Shown here: piece after piece, positions 8,759 to 17,453 of the stretch
Position numbering within the stretch: the first letter of the stretch is position 1
How the letters are laid out: each line of letters begins with the position of its first letter
Assembly: GCA_002298145.1 (NCBI GenBank)
Contig: DBMP01000005.1
Span: 13,071 to 77,070, forward strand
Source of the DNA: Spartobacteria bacterium UBA695
GTDB taxonomy: Bacteria; Verrucomicrobiota; Verrucomicrobiia; Chthoniobacterales; Chthoniobacteraceae
Direction: 5' to 3'
Length of the DNA stretch: 64,000 nucleotides
Program-made: the position numbers and the translations under genes
Notes under the pieces: generated by a model
The model's database searches: none
The model's input: the letters and a program-made list of their open reading frames with translations, nothing else
What the model was told of the DNA's origin: nothing

Positions 8759-9691
8759 CTATTCCAGGAAGAGCCGCTTGGCACGGCGGCGGGCATGACG
8801 ATCCCCCGGCAGGTTCACCTTGGCAACGGCCCCCGGCTCCAGGAGCGAACGGACACTCTCGACTTCCTCAAATCCGGCATTTGGCACACCGTTCTGGCGT
8901 AGCCAGGCGAGAATCTGGCGGCGCTGCCACGCAGCAGGCTGGGCTTTGAGCACTGGCGTGGGCAGTTCCGCTCCTGTCTGAGCCGGGCCCATCAAGGCGG
9001 AGAGCCATGTTTCCTCGTCCCGCAGGATCGCGGCAACGCGCCAGACGGCCCCGCGCACGTCACGGCCAAAAACGGCCTCCAGCGCGGGGATGAGATCGTG
9101 CCGGATGCGATTGCGTGTGTGTTGGCGGCTTTCGTTGCTGGCGTCTTCGCGGAAGGTCCAGCCGTTCTGGGTTAAATAAGCATCGATCTCCTCGCGCCAG
9201 ACGCCGAGCAGCGGCCGCAGTAGGCGCAGCCGGACGCCCCCCTCGATGCGTTCGCTATCTGCGCTCATGCCGCCCAGGCCAGCCCGCCCCGAACCGCGAA
9301 AGAGGTTGAAAAGGACGGTTTCCACCTGGTCCCCGGCGTGGTGGGCCAGAAAAAGCGTTCGGCATCGGCGACGGCGGGCCACCCGGGCGAAAAACGCGTA
9401 ACGGGCATGGCGGGCGGCGGTTTCGATGGATTCGCCGGTTTCCCGGGCCACTTTTGCCGCATCGATCTTTTCCGTTTCAAGCTCCAGCCCGAGCCGCCGG
9501 GCCAGGCTGGCAACGAACCGGGCGTCCGCCGCCGAGGCTCGGGCGCGCAGACCGTGGTCGAGGTGGCAGACGATGAGGCGCGTGAACCCGGCCTCGATGA
9601 GCGCGTGAAGCAGCGCCACGGAATCGCGCCCCCCGGAAACGGCCACCAGGTAGCGGGCCGTCCGGGAAAGGGGGGGCAGGTCGAGGTTCAT
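8759..9691 (-). CDS. tilS: tRNA(Ile)-lysidine synthase
   Basis: ATP-dependent enzyme that converts C34 of the CAU-anticodon tRNA-Ile to lysidine, changing its decoding from AUG to AUA. The PP-loop ATPase motif AVSGGRDSVALLHAL is at residues 17-31, followed by HLDHGLR and LAHHAGDQVETVLFN. At 310 residues it is a short bacterial form with a reduced C-terminal domain, ending RRRAKRLFLE. It follows serS on the same strand after 46 bp and is probably co-transcribed with it. Confidence 0.93.
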   Translation of the reverse strand: MNLDLPPLSRTARYLVAVSGGRDSVALLHALIEAGFTRLIVCHLDHGLRARASAADARFVASLARRLGLELETEKIDAAKVARETGESIETAARHARYAFFARVARRRRCRTLFLAHHAGDQVETVLFNLFRGSGRAGLGGMSADSERIEGGVRLRLLRPLLGVWREEIDAYLTQNGWTFREDASNESRQHTRNRIRHDLIPALEAVFGRDVRGAVWRVAAILRDEETWLSALMGPAQTGAELPTPVLKAQPAAWQRRQILAWLRQNGVPNAGFEEVESVRSLLEPGAVAKVNLPGDRHARRRAKRLFLE

Positions 9692-9737
9692 CCCTCTTTT
9701 TTAGCCGCAAAAAGGCGCAAAAGGCACAAAAACCTGC

Positions 9738-11009
9738 CTACCGGATCTCCGCCGAACCGAAGTAGGGCTGGAGCGCCTCGGGGATTTTGATGCTGCCGTC
9801 GGCCTGCTGGTAGGTTTCCACCAGCGCGACGAAAAGGCGCGGCATGGCGGTCCCCGAACCGTTGAGGGTGTGGACGAAGCGGTTTTTGCCTTCCGAATCC
9901 TTGAATTTCAGGTTCATCCGGCGGGCCTGGAAGTCGGTGTAGTTGGAACAGCTCGAAACTTCGAGGTAGGCGTTCTGGCCAGGCGCCCAGACTTCGATGT
10001 CGTAGGTGCGGGCCGAGCCGAAGCCCATGTCGCCGGTGCAAAGTTCGATGACCCGGTAGTGCAGGCCCAGGAGCTGGAGCACTTTTTCGGCGTTGCCGGT
10101 CAGTTTCTCCAGTTCGTCCCACGAGGTCTCAGGCGTGGCGAGCTTGACCAGCTCGACTTTGTCAAACTGATGCACGCGGATGAGGCCCCGGGTTTCGCGG
10201 CCTGCCGAACCGGCTTCGCGGCGGAAGCACGGGGTGTAGGCCACGAGACGCTTGGGAAGCTCGGCCTCGGCGAGGATCTCCTCCCGGTGAAGATTGGTGA
10301 CGGGGACTTCCGCCGTGGGCGCGAGGAAGACTTCGCCGTTTTCGAGGCCGTACATGTCTTCCTCGAATTTCGGGAGCTGGCCGGTGCCGACCATGGAGTC
10401 GCGCCGGATGACAAAGGGGGGGCTGACTTCGAGGTAATCGTGCTGCCGGGTGTGGAGGTCGAGGCAGAAGTTGATGAGCGCCCGTTCCAGACGCGCACCA
10501 GGACCGGTGAAGCAGATGAACCCGCTGCCGCTGATTTTGGCGGCCCGTTCGGGGTCGAAAAGATGGAGCTTGGCCCCGAGTGCGACGTGGTCGGCGGGGG
10601 TGAAGGCGTACTCCGGCTTGGTCCCCCAGACGCGGACTTCGGGGTTGTCCTTGGCGTCGACGCCGATCGGGTTTTGATCGTAGGGGAGGTTGGGGAGCTG
10701 GAGGAGGAGATTGCGCTGGGCTTCGTCGGCCTGGGCGGTTTCCTCGTTAAGCTTGGTGATTTCCTCACCGATGCCGCGAACCTGCGCTTCGAGCTCCTCG
10801 GAAGGTTCTTTTTTGGCCCGTTTCGCGCCGATTTCTTTACTCAGGCGTTTCCGGTCGGCGTTGAGCTGTTGGAGCCGGGTTTCGAGTTCGCGGCGGCGGC
10901 GGTCGCACGCCAGAATCTCGTCGATTTTAAGGTGCGCGTCGCCGTTGCGGGTGGCGAGCCGTTCGCGCACGTAATCGGGTTTTTCGCGGATGAGCCTGAT
11001 GTCGAGCAT
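9738..11009 (-). CDS. serS: Seryl-tRNA synthetase
   Basis: Class II synthetase charging tRNA-Ser (and tRNA-Sec where present). The 423-residue product begins MLDIRLIREKPDYVRERL, the standard SerRS start, followed by the long coiled-coil arm (about residues 30-105). Motif 2 is seen in PCFRREAGSAGRETRGLIRVHQF and motif 3 in NGSGTAMPRLFVALVETYQ. The frame is open 25 codons upstream but this ATG matches the family. The tilS gene follows closely. Confidence 0.96.
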   Translation of the reverse strand: MLDIRLIREKPDYVRERLATRNGDAHLKIDEILACDRRRRELETRLQQLNADRKRLSKEIGAKRAKKEPSEELEAQVRGIGEEITKLNEETAQADEAQRNLLLQLPNLPYDQNPIGVDAKDNPEVRVWGTKPEYAFTPADHVALGAKLHLFDPERAAKISGSGFICFTGPGARLERALINFCLDLHTRQHDYLEVSPPFVIRRDSMVGTGQLPKFEEDMYGLENGEVFLAPTAEVPVTNLHREEILAEAELPKRLVAYTPCFRREAGSAGRETRGLIRVHQFDKVELVKLATPETSWDELEKLTGNAEKVLQLLGLHYRVIELCTGDMGFGSARTYDIEVWAPGQNAYLEVSSCSNYTDFQARRMNLKFKDSEGKNRFVHTLNGSGTAMPRLFVALVETYQQADGSIKIPEALQPYFGSAEIR

Positions 11010-11191
11010 GGTGCGTAGAGAATAGCGGCTTGGCCCGGCACGACAACGGAAAATTGGGATTTTACCGCAGTCCCCATGCCCCACGCTGGCGGATAAAAGG
11101 CATTGGGCTCACACAAAGCCGCGAAGCCGCAAAGAGGTGGGAACTCTTCCCTTCGCCTTTTTGCGGCTTTGCTCTTTTGCGCGAAAAAATC

Positions 11192-11548
11192 CTACTTTTT
11201 ATGCTGATGGATGGTGACTTTATTCCCGTCGGGGTCTGCGACGACGGCCATGCGACAGACGGGCGTGTCAAAAAGATCCTCGAAAAACTCGACGCCGTTG
11301 AGCTTCAAGCGGGCCACGGTATCGTCGATGTCGTCCACCTCAAACGCGGCCACGGTCCCCTGGTTGGAGGGTTTCCACTCCGGCTGCATGTCGGTGATGG
11401 CGAACGTTCCGCCGGGAAGCTCGTACTCTACCCAATGGCCCTCGACGGCCTCGTGGGTGGATTTCAGGCCGAGGATGCCTTCGTAGAAAGTTTGGGCCCG
11501 GCGCATATCGGTGACGGGCGTGGCGACAAATGCGAGTTCGGTGATCAT
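11192..11548 (-). CDS. VOC-family (glyoxalase-like) protein
   Basis: A 118-residue single vicinal-oxygen-chelate domain: beta-alpha-beta units starting FVATPVTDMRRAQTFYEGIL, a middle strand WVEYELPGGTFAITDM, and a C-terminal strand VVADPDGNKVTIHQHKK. Members act as metal-dependent isomerases, dioxygenases or binding proteins; the substrate cannot be assigned. Stands alone, with gaps of about 180 and 260 bp on either side in which I see no further gene. Confidence 0.8.
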   Translation of the reverse strand: MITELAFVATPVTDMRRAQTFYEGILGLKSTHEAVEGHWVEYELPGGTFAITDMQPEWKPSNQGTVAAFEVDDIDDTVARLKLNGVEFFEDLFDTPVCRMAVVADPDGNKVTIHQHKK

Positions 11549-11811
11549 ACGAGTGGGAAACGAATGCGGTGTTTAGGTTCGATGCGGAAGAATTGTGCTT
11601 TCGGGAAATCCGCTGGGTTGGCCAAAGTTATCCCCGACGTTCTTAAGATGATTTTATTTTTTTAAATAGAACTTCTTAATCTTCATTGTGTGAATAACCC
11701 GCCTCGGGAGCGTTCCACATCGGACTGGGGCCGGTTCCACGCGGAAATAAACCGGTGAAGAACTTGGAGGCAAACCGGGAACGGTGACCAAGAACTCCCG
11801 GGACCCCGAAG

Positions 11812-12597
11812 TTAATCCCGCTTATTCGCAGTTGTTGGGGCGTTATCCCCAACGTTATCCGCCTCCCAAAGCCGGGCTGTGAGTGCGTTGATGGCGGCAT
11901 CGACTTCGGCCTCTTTTTTACTGCTGCCGCTGCCATGGCCGAGGGAAATCCCGTTCCAGTTGACGACGGCGTCAAAGTGCTTCTGGTGCTCGGGGCCGGA
12001 CTGTCCCACGATGTCGTAGGAAGGGCTGCGCGGCGAGAGGGCCTGGAGGATCTCCTGGAGGCGTCCCTTGGGGTTCACGTCCACGGGCTCGTGCTGGAGG
12101 TTCTGGATATCCGGCTCGGCTTCGCGCAGGACGAACTGCCGCACGATCTCCAAGTCGCTATCCAGGTACATGGCGCCGATCAAGGCTTCAAACGCGTCGG
12201 CCAGGGCGGAGGCGCGCAGGCGGCCGCCGCTGGATTCCTCGCCACGGCCCATCATGAGGTACTCGCCGATGCCGATGGCGATGGCGTGGACTTTGAGGCC
12301 TTCGCGGGAGACGAGCCGCGAGCGCATTTTGGTGAGGTGCCCCTCGGGGAGCGTCGGGAAACGCTCGAAAAGATGCTTGGTAAAGATGAGCTGAAGGACG
12401 GCGTCGCCCAGGAACTCAAGGCGCTGGTTGTCGAAATGATGGCGCTGAGTCTCGTGGCCCAGGGAGGGGTGGGTCAGCGCTTCGGCTAGGAGAAGCGAGT
12501 TGCGGAATTTATACTGAATCCGCTTTTCCAGGGGATTCATGAAGCTCGGCGGTGGGAGGTCGGGCGGGGGCGGTGCAGACGCTAACAAATCGGTCAT
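11812..12597 (-). CDS. rnc: Ribonuclease III
   Basis: Double-strand-specific endoribonuclease that matures rRNA and processes structured RNAs. The 261-residue product has the signature NQRLEFLGDAVLQLI at about residues 57-71 with the catalytic acidic residues, a second acidic cluster in ALADAFEALIGAMYLD, and a C-terminal double-stranded-RNA-binding domain (residues about 175-245) ending in the SSKKEAEVDAAINAL helix. An extra Pro-rich N-terminus of about 20 residues is present. Its start codon overlaps the stop of the upstream gene by ATGA, so translation is probably coupled. Confidence 0.95.
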   Translation of the reverse strand: MTDLLASAPPPPDLPPPSFMNPLEKRIQYKFRNSLLLAEALTHPSLGHETQRHHFDNQRLEFLGDAVLQLIFTKHLFERFPTLPEGHLTKMRSRLVSREGLKVHAIAIGIGEYLMMGRGEESSGGRLRASALADAFEALIGAMYLDSDLEIVRQFVLREAEPDIQNLQHEPVDVNPKGRLQEILQALSPRSPSYDIVGQSGPEHQKHFDAVVNWNGISLGHGSGSSKKEAEVDAAINALTARLWEADNVGDNAPTTANKRD

Positions 12598-13334
12598 TGG
12601 GGTTCTGGGTGTTCATCCAACCCAAACGCTTTGGCGAACTCCTGGACAGACGCGAGCATGGAGTTCAGGAAAATCGACACGGTCGTGAAAACGGCGGCAT
12701 GTTCCTCGCGCGAAACGGCGATCCGTTCGCCCGGGTTCCACGTCCGCTGGTAATCGGCCAACCGCGGCTCCTTCTGGCCTTCCGCGGGAGGTTGGATGAC
12801 TTTGAGTTGCAGGGTGATGGCGCCGTTTTGCGGAACGACACCTCCGGTATGTATAAAATTGTAATGCAACGCGTGGAGGCTCTGCATCTGCGGTTCGAGG
12901 GGAATCGAGAGGCTGTAGCGTTCCTTGAGGTGCTTGAGACGCGCTGGAATGTCGACTGACCCCGTCTCGGCGTTGATTTCCGCGGCCAATGAGGCGAGAT
13001 CGCCGTTTCCGGATTGCTTGGCGACGTTGAATGAAACGAGGCCGCAGATTTTCCGGATATCCTCTAGGAAAACTTGGTTGAGCCCCAGGATGTCGCCCAG
13101 GCTGCTTTTGAAATTCCACCGGGCGGCTTCGGCGCGCGCGGACTCGAAGTTGAGCCGAAAGGGGGTGGAGGGCAGGCCGGCTACGGACCGGAAGACTTCC
13201 TCGTAACCGGCTTCGGTAACCACCCGGGCACCCGCCCAGGTAAGGACCATCAGGTCGCCAAGGTGCTGGAGTGCGCCGACGTAACGCCGGCCGATATCGT
13301 TCAGGCTGATGGTCTGGGGTGCGGGGTCTGACAT
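12594..13334 (-). CDS. Hypothetical protein coupled to rnc
   Basis: About 246 residues, cytoplasmic, without a recognised domain. The sequence is mixed helical with segments such as NDIGRRYVGALQHLGDLMVL and a C-terminal FTTVSIFLNSMLASVQEFAKAF helix. Starts at ATG (MSDPAPQ); a TTG nine codons upstream is possible. It overlaps the start of rnc by four bases, implying an operon and perhaps a role tied to RNA metabolism, but that is inference from position only. Confidence 0.65.
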   Translation of the reverse strand: MSDPAPQTISLNDIGRRYVGALQHLGDLMVLTWAGARVVTEAGYEEVFRSVAGLPSTPFRLNFESARAEAARWNFKSSLGDILGLNQVFLEDIRKICGLVSFNVAKQSGNGDLASLAAEINAETGSVDIPARLKHLKERYSLSIPLEPQMQSLHALHYNFIHTGGVVPQNGAITLQLKVIQPPAEGQKEPRLADYQRTWNPGERIAVSREEHAAVFTTVSIFLNSMLASVQEFAKAFGLDEHPEPQ

Positions 13335-13483
13335 AAAAAACTTGGTCAACGCATAGGACAACGGCGCTTGGAGGTCAAGCTATCTACAGGGCAACCGTGT
13401 GGGCGATGGTGAGAATCGTGGGGTTCCGGTTCGCAAGGTCCGCGCGGGGAGGCGGATTGCGGACGGTGGGGGGAAGGAATGCT

Positions 13484-13915
13484 CTATTCGGCGGGCGGCA
13501 GCTGTGAAGTGCAGTTGGGGCAGCGCGTGGCGCGCAGGGAGATGATGGAGGTGCAGTAGGGGCACTCGCGGGTGGCCGGGGCGGCTGGGGGAGCTACTGG
13601 AGCCGGGGCGGGAGCGCGCAGCCGGGTGATGCCACGGATGAGCAGGAAGATGGCAAACGCCATGATGAGGAACTGCACGAGGCTGTCCAGGAAGGAGCCG
13701 ATCCGGATCGTGGTTTGTCCAATGCCGGGGATGGGCAGGGGGATGCCCCATTGCTTGACGAAGTCGCTCGTCTGGGTCAGGAGCCCGAGCGGCGGCATGA
13801 GGATGTCGGTGACGAGCGAATTGACGACTTTGGTGAAGGCTGCGCCGATGATGATGCCAACGGCAAGATCGAGGACGCTACCCTTCAGAGCAAATTCCTT
13901 AAACTCCTTGAGCAT
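13484..13915 (-). CDS. mscL: Large-conductance mechanosensitive channel with zinc ribbon
   Basis: Homopentameric emergency-release channel of the inner membrane. The N-terminal amphipathic helix and first gate helix are classical (MLKEFKEFALKGSVLDLAVG, then IIIGAAFTKVVNSLVTD), and the second transmembrane helix follows at FLDSLVQFLIMAFAIFLLI. The tail differs from E. coli MscL: an Ala/Pro linker leads to two CxxC knuckles (CPYC and CPNC, 13 residues apart), a rubredoxin/zinc-ribbon-like module. The ATG at MLKEF is chosen over an upstream start. Confidence 0.93.
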   Translation of the reverse strand: MLKEFKEFALKGSVLDLAVGIIIGAAFTKVVNSLVTDILMPPLGLLTQTSDFVKQWGIPLPIPGIGQTTIRIGSFLDSLVQFLIMAFAIFLLIRGITRLRAPAPAPVAPPAAPATRECPYCTSIISLRATRCPNCTSQLPPAE

Positions 13916-14014
13916 GGCTATTTTTTTCTCAGAATTTCGCAAAAAGTGCCACATGAATTATCCGATGAGGAGGTCGGGGAAGAGTTCTGCCCGGGTTGGG
14001 GGTGACCCCCAGGA

Positions 14015-14845
14015 CTATTCTCCGGCGGCCCGGCGGTCGGCGGCGGCGAGGCGGGAGGCAAAGGTGTCGTAGAGCCCGGCGCGGAAGAGCTTCGGAAGGG
14101 CTTCGTAGGCGGCATCGGCCAGGGGGCCCTCCTGGCGCCCGAGCCCGCTCTGGATGTAGATGGCCAGGCGCAGGAGCTCGGCGAGGTCGGTAAACCGGAG
14201 TTCGGCGCGCTCTTCGTCGGTGCCGGTGAATTCCTGCTCGGCGCTCTCGAAATCAATGATGAAGACGCGGACGGGCGCGGTGCAGACGACCAGGTTATGT
14301 AGCTCGAGGTCGCGGTGGTAGAAGTTGCGGGCGTGAAGGGCTTCGAGCTGGCCAAAGGCTTCTTCGGCTAGTTTCCAGAGGCCGATGAGGGTGGCTGGAG
14401 GGGTCTGCTGGGCGATCCCGAGGCAGCGCTCCTGGGGCTGGACGTCGGTGAAGGGGGAGAGGCGGCTTAACGGGCTGCCGGGCAGGAAGGCGGAGCGGAT
14501 GGAGTTGCCGTCGTAGCCGATGGGCTCGGGGGCGCCGAGGATTTTGGCGGCGGCGAGGTGGTTCTCGTATTCGACTTTCGGGTCGCCATGGAAGCTCCAG
14601 GGCTGGTAGGTCTTGACGAAGTGGATGGGGTAGCGCTGGGCGAGCGGGAAGGCGGCCCGGGTCTCGCGCCCGGCGATGACGAGGTCCATGTGGACGAGTT
14701 CGCGGCCGTCGGGGCCCATTTTGCGGGCGATGGTGCGCAGGGAAAAGTCTTTGTCGCGCGGATCGGTGAGGAGGTAGCGCAGCGGTTCGTTGATTTCGAT
14801 CCGGTGAAACGGCGAGAGAGGGACGGAGGCGTTGTCGGGAGTCAT
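14015..14845 (-). CDS. Lipopolysaccharide-kinase (Kdo/WaaP)-like protein
   Basis: A 276-residue protein-kinase-fold enzyme. The catalytic loop reads FYHRDLELHNLVV at about residue 187 and the metal-binding aspartate sits in FIIDFESA, a pattern shared by the WaaP/KdkA family that phosphorylates heptose or Kdo in the LPS core. The N-terminal lobe lysine is probably in HFVKTYQPW. Together with hldD in this window this supports an LPS-bearing outer membrane. The ATG at MTPDNA has AAGGAAGGA upstream and is preferred over an in-frame start 39 codons earlier. Confidence 0.75.
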   Translation of the reverse strand: MTPDNASVPLSPFHRIEINEPLRYLLTDPRDKDFSLRTIARKMGPDGRELVHMDLVIAGRETRAAFPLAQRYPIHFVKTYQPWSFHGDPKVEYENHLAAAKILGAPEPIGYDGNSIRSAFLPGSPLSRLSPFTDVQPQERCLGIAQQTPPATLIGLWKLAEEAFGQLEALHARNFYHRDLELHNLVVCTAPVRVFIIDFESAEQEFTGTDEERAELRFTDLAELLRLAIYIQSGLGRQEGPLADAAYEALPKLFRAGLYDTFASRLAAADRRAAGE

Positions 14846-14918
14846 AAGCCGGGAGAGGTCCTTCCTTTTTCTTGCAATCAAGCGTTGCTTGGGGCGCTTG
14901 GCAAGAACAACCGGGCAC

Positions 14919-14990
14919 AAAGAGGACGCGGCCCTGAGGTGTACTTCCATTTTGGGTTCCACTTCAGAGCCGCGCCATTAAGAGTATCGG
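14919..14990. repeat. GGACGCGGC hairpin repeat, copy A
   Basis: A purine-rich lead (AAAGA) precedes GGACGCGGC, a 14-bp stem with one mismatch (GCGGCCCTGAGGTG with CACTTCAGAGCCGC), and the tail GCCAT, TAAGAGTATCGG. Two relatives lie in the mnmG-pdhA gap. Here it is in the 5' region of the leftward kinase-like gene. Confidence 0.65.
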
Positions 14991-15044
14991 GCTGCGCGCG
15001 CCTGGTGGCCGGGTGTGGAATTGGATGGGGGTTATAAATGAAGA

Positions 15045-15077
15045 GGGCCGCCCCACGCGGATGCGCGAAGGCGGCCC
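15045..15077 (-). terminator. Hairpin downstream of glnA
   Basis: Arms GGGCCGCC and GGCGGCCC enclose an inner CGCG/CGCG stem, 29 bp after the glnA stop. The T-run that follows on the minus strand is poor (CTCTTCATTT), so it may be a weak or factor-assisted terminator. Confidence 0.6.
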
Positions 15078-15106
15078 AAACTTTTGCCTAACTTGGAAAA
15101 AGCTCC

Positions 15107-17275
15107 TTACTTGATGAAGAGCATTTCCTGGTAGGTCGGCAGCGGCCAGAGGTCGTCGGCCACGACGGCTTCAAGCGCGTCGGCGGCGGCACGGACTTCG
15201 GCGAGGGCCGGGATGACGGCGTCGCGGTAGTGGGCCGCTTCGGCTTTGAGGCCGCCGGCGACTTCCTGCGCATGGACGCATTCCAGTTTGCTGACCGAGG
15301 CGAGGAGTTCCTTGGAGAGGGTGGCAACCTGCGCGAGAACGGTCGTGTCGGCTTCGACGCCAGCGGCTTTCGTCTTGGCGGCGCTGTCGGCGAGCTCGCT
15401 CTGGTAGCGAACGGCGGCCGGGTAGATGGTGGTCTTGGCGATCTCAACGACGAGGTTGGCCTCGACGTTGACGGTCTTGACGTACTGTTCGAACCCGATT
15501 TCCTCGCGGGCTTCGAGCTCGCGCTTGGTCAGAACGCCGAATTTCTCGAAGGCGGCGATCGTGGTGGGGTAGGTGTAGGCCGGGAGGGCGTCCACCGTGG
15601 TCTTGAGGTTCGGCAGTCCGCGCTGGGCGGCTTCGGCGTGCCATTCTTCGGAGTAGCCGTTGCCGTTGAAGATGACTTTGCCGTGTTCGTTGACGATCTT
15701 CTGAAGGACGTTCTGGATGGCTTCGTTGAGCTTCTCGGGAGCGACTTTCTCGAGTTCCGTGGCGATGTAGTCCAGGGACTCGGCGATGATGACGTTAAGG
15801 ACGGCGATGCCAGGGCCGACGGGCTGGTTGGAGCCGACGGCGCGGAATTCGAACTTGTTGCCGGTGAAGGCGAAGGGGCTGGTGCGGTTACGGTCGCCAG
15901 CGTCCTTCGGGAGCGGAGGCAGGGTGTCGACGCCGATGTTGATGGTGCCGCCAGATTTGCTGGTCTTGGCTCCACCCTTGCGGATCTGCTCGAACACGTC
16001 GGCGAGCTGTTCGCCGAGGAAGATGGAGATGATGGCGGGAGGCGCTTCGTTGGCTCCGAGGCGGTGATCGTTTCCGGCGCTGGCGACGACGGCGCGCAGG
16101 AGTGCGGCGTGGATGTCAACGGCGCGGATGACGGCGCCTACGAAGAGCAGGAACTGGGCGTTGGCGTGAGGCGTTTCGCCGGGTTCGAGCAGGTTGCCCT
16201 GCGTGGAGTTGCCGAGGGAGACGTTGAGGTGCTTGCCGCTGCCGTTGACGCCTGCGAAGGGCTTCTCAGCGAGGAGCGCGGTCAGGCCGTACTTGGTGGC
16301 GACGCCACGAAGCGTGGACATGACGAGCTGCTGGTGATCGGCGGCGAGGTTGCTGGTCTCATAGACCGGGGCGACTTCGTACTGGGCCGGGGCGACTTCG
16401 TTGTGACGGGTCTTGACCGGGATGCCGAGCTTGAAGAGTTCGCGTTCGGAGTCCTGCATGAAGGCGAGGACGCGCTCGGGGATGATGCCGAAGTACTGGT
16501 CTTCGAATTCCTGGCCCTTGGGCGAGGGAGCGCCGAAAAGCGTGCGGCCTGCGTTGAGCAGGTCGGGCCGGGCGTAGTAGAAGTTGCGGTCGATGAGGAA
16601 GTATTCCTGCTCGGCGCCGGCCGTGGAGGCGACGGGAGCGACTTTTTCGTGACCGAAGAGGGCCAGGATGCGCTGGGCCTGGATGTTGAGAGCCTGCGCG
16701 GCGCGAAGCAGCGGGGTCTTGTTATCAAGGATGTCGCCGGTCCAGGAGATGAAGGCCGTCGGGATGTAAAGGGTGGTGCCGTTGGGGCTTTCGCGGATGT
16801 AGGCGGGGCTGGTGACGTCCCACACGGTGTAGCCGCGGGCTTCGGCGGTGGAGCGGATGCCGCCGCTCGGGAAGGAGGAGGCGTCGGGCTCACCCTGGAT
16901 GAGCGTTTTGCCGGAGAATTCGGTGATGGCGGAGCCTACGCCTTCCGGAGAGAGGAAGGAGTCGTGCTTGGCGGCGGGAAGGCCGGTCAGCGGATAGAAG
17001 ACGTGGGCGTAGTGGGTGGCGCCTTTTTCCAAGGCCCAGTTCTTGATTGCCGTGGCGACGACGTCGGCTACGGTCGGATCGAGTTTCGCACCGGTTTCGA
17101 TGGTCTTGAGGACGCTTTTGGCGATGTCTTTGGGAAGGCGTTTTTTGATTTCCGCCGGGCCGAAGACGTTGGAACCGTACAGGTCAGCCGAAAAGACGCT
17201 ACGGAAATCCGTATCGCTGGGCTTGTACTCAGTCACGGCCTTGATTGCTTGGAGTCTGGAGATGCTTGCGCTCAT
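15107..17275 (-). CDS. glnN: Type III glutamine synthetase
   Basis: ATP-dependent ligation of ammonia to glutamate. At 722 residues it is the long GSIII form rather than the roughly 450-residue GSI. Recognisable GSIII segments are YGSNVFGPAEIKKRLPKD near the start, AEQEYFLIDRNFYYARPDL, KTRHNEVAPAQYEVAPVYE, and the ATP/metal site GSGKHLNVSLGN. GSIII is common in Bacteroidetes, cyanobacteria and PVC bacteria. Monocistronic judging by gaps of over 150 bp on both sides. No PII-type or riboswitch regulation is evident in the leader. Confidence 0.93.
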   Translation of the reverse strand: MSASISRLQAIKAVTEYKPSDTDFRSVFSADLYGSNVFGPAEIKKRLPKDIAKSVLKTIETGAKLDPTVADVVATAIKNWALEKGATHYAHVFYPLTGLPAAKHDSFLSPEGVGSAITEFSGKTLIQGEPDASSFPSGGIRSTAEARGYTVWDVTSPAYIRESPNGTTLYIPTAFISWTGDILDNKTPLLRAAQALNIQAQRILALFGHEKVAPVASTAGAEQEYFLIDRNFYYARPDLLNAGRTLFGAPSPKGQEFEDQYFGIIPERVLAFMQDSERELFKLGIPVKTRHNEVAPAQYEVAPVYETSNLAADHQQLVMSTLRGVATKYGLTALLAEKPFAGVNGSGKHLNVSLGNSTQGNLLEPGETPHANAQFLLFVGAVIRAVDIHAALLRAVVASAGNDHRLGANEAPPAIISIFLGEQLADVFEQIRKGGAKTSKSGGTINIGVDTLPPLPKDAGDRNRTSPFAFTGNKFEFRAVGSNQPVGPGIAVLNVIIAESLDYIATELEKVAPEKLNEAIQNVLQKIVNEHGKVIFNGNGYSEEWHAEAAQRGLPNLKTTVDALPAYTYPTTIAAFEKFGVLTKRELEAREEIGFEQYVKTVNVEANLVVEIAKTTIYPAAVRYQSELADSAAKTKAAGVEADTTVLAQVATLSKELLASVSKLECVHAQEVAGGLKAEAAHYRDAVIPALAEVRAAADALEAVVADDLWPLPTYQEMLFIK

Positions 17276-17453
17276 GGTGAGATAGTGAGAGCCGCCAGAT
17301 TAGCATCTTCAATGCCAAAGGCTAGTGAGAACTTCTTTTCCTCTGTCGGGGTTATCCCACCCCCCGGTTTCGGGGGCGCTTGGGGGGGTGGTGTGAGCGA
17401 AAAGTGGTCAAAGTTAGCCATGAGTGGCTAAAAACAGACAGATTTCAGGAACC

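Noticed and set aside
11840..11860. DnaA-box-like TTATCCCCA inside rnc
   Set aside because: Imperfect and isolated within a conserved coding sequence.
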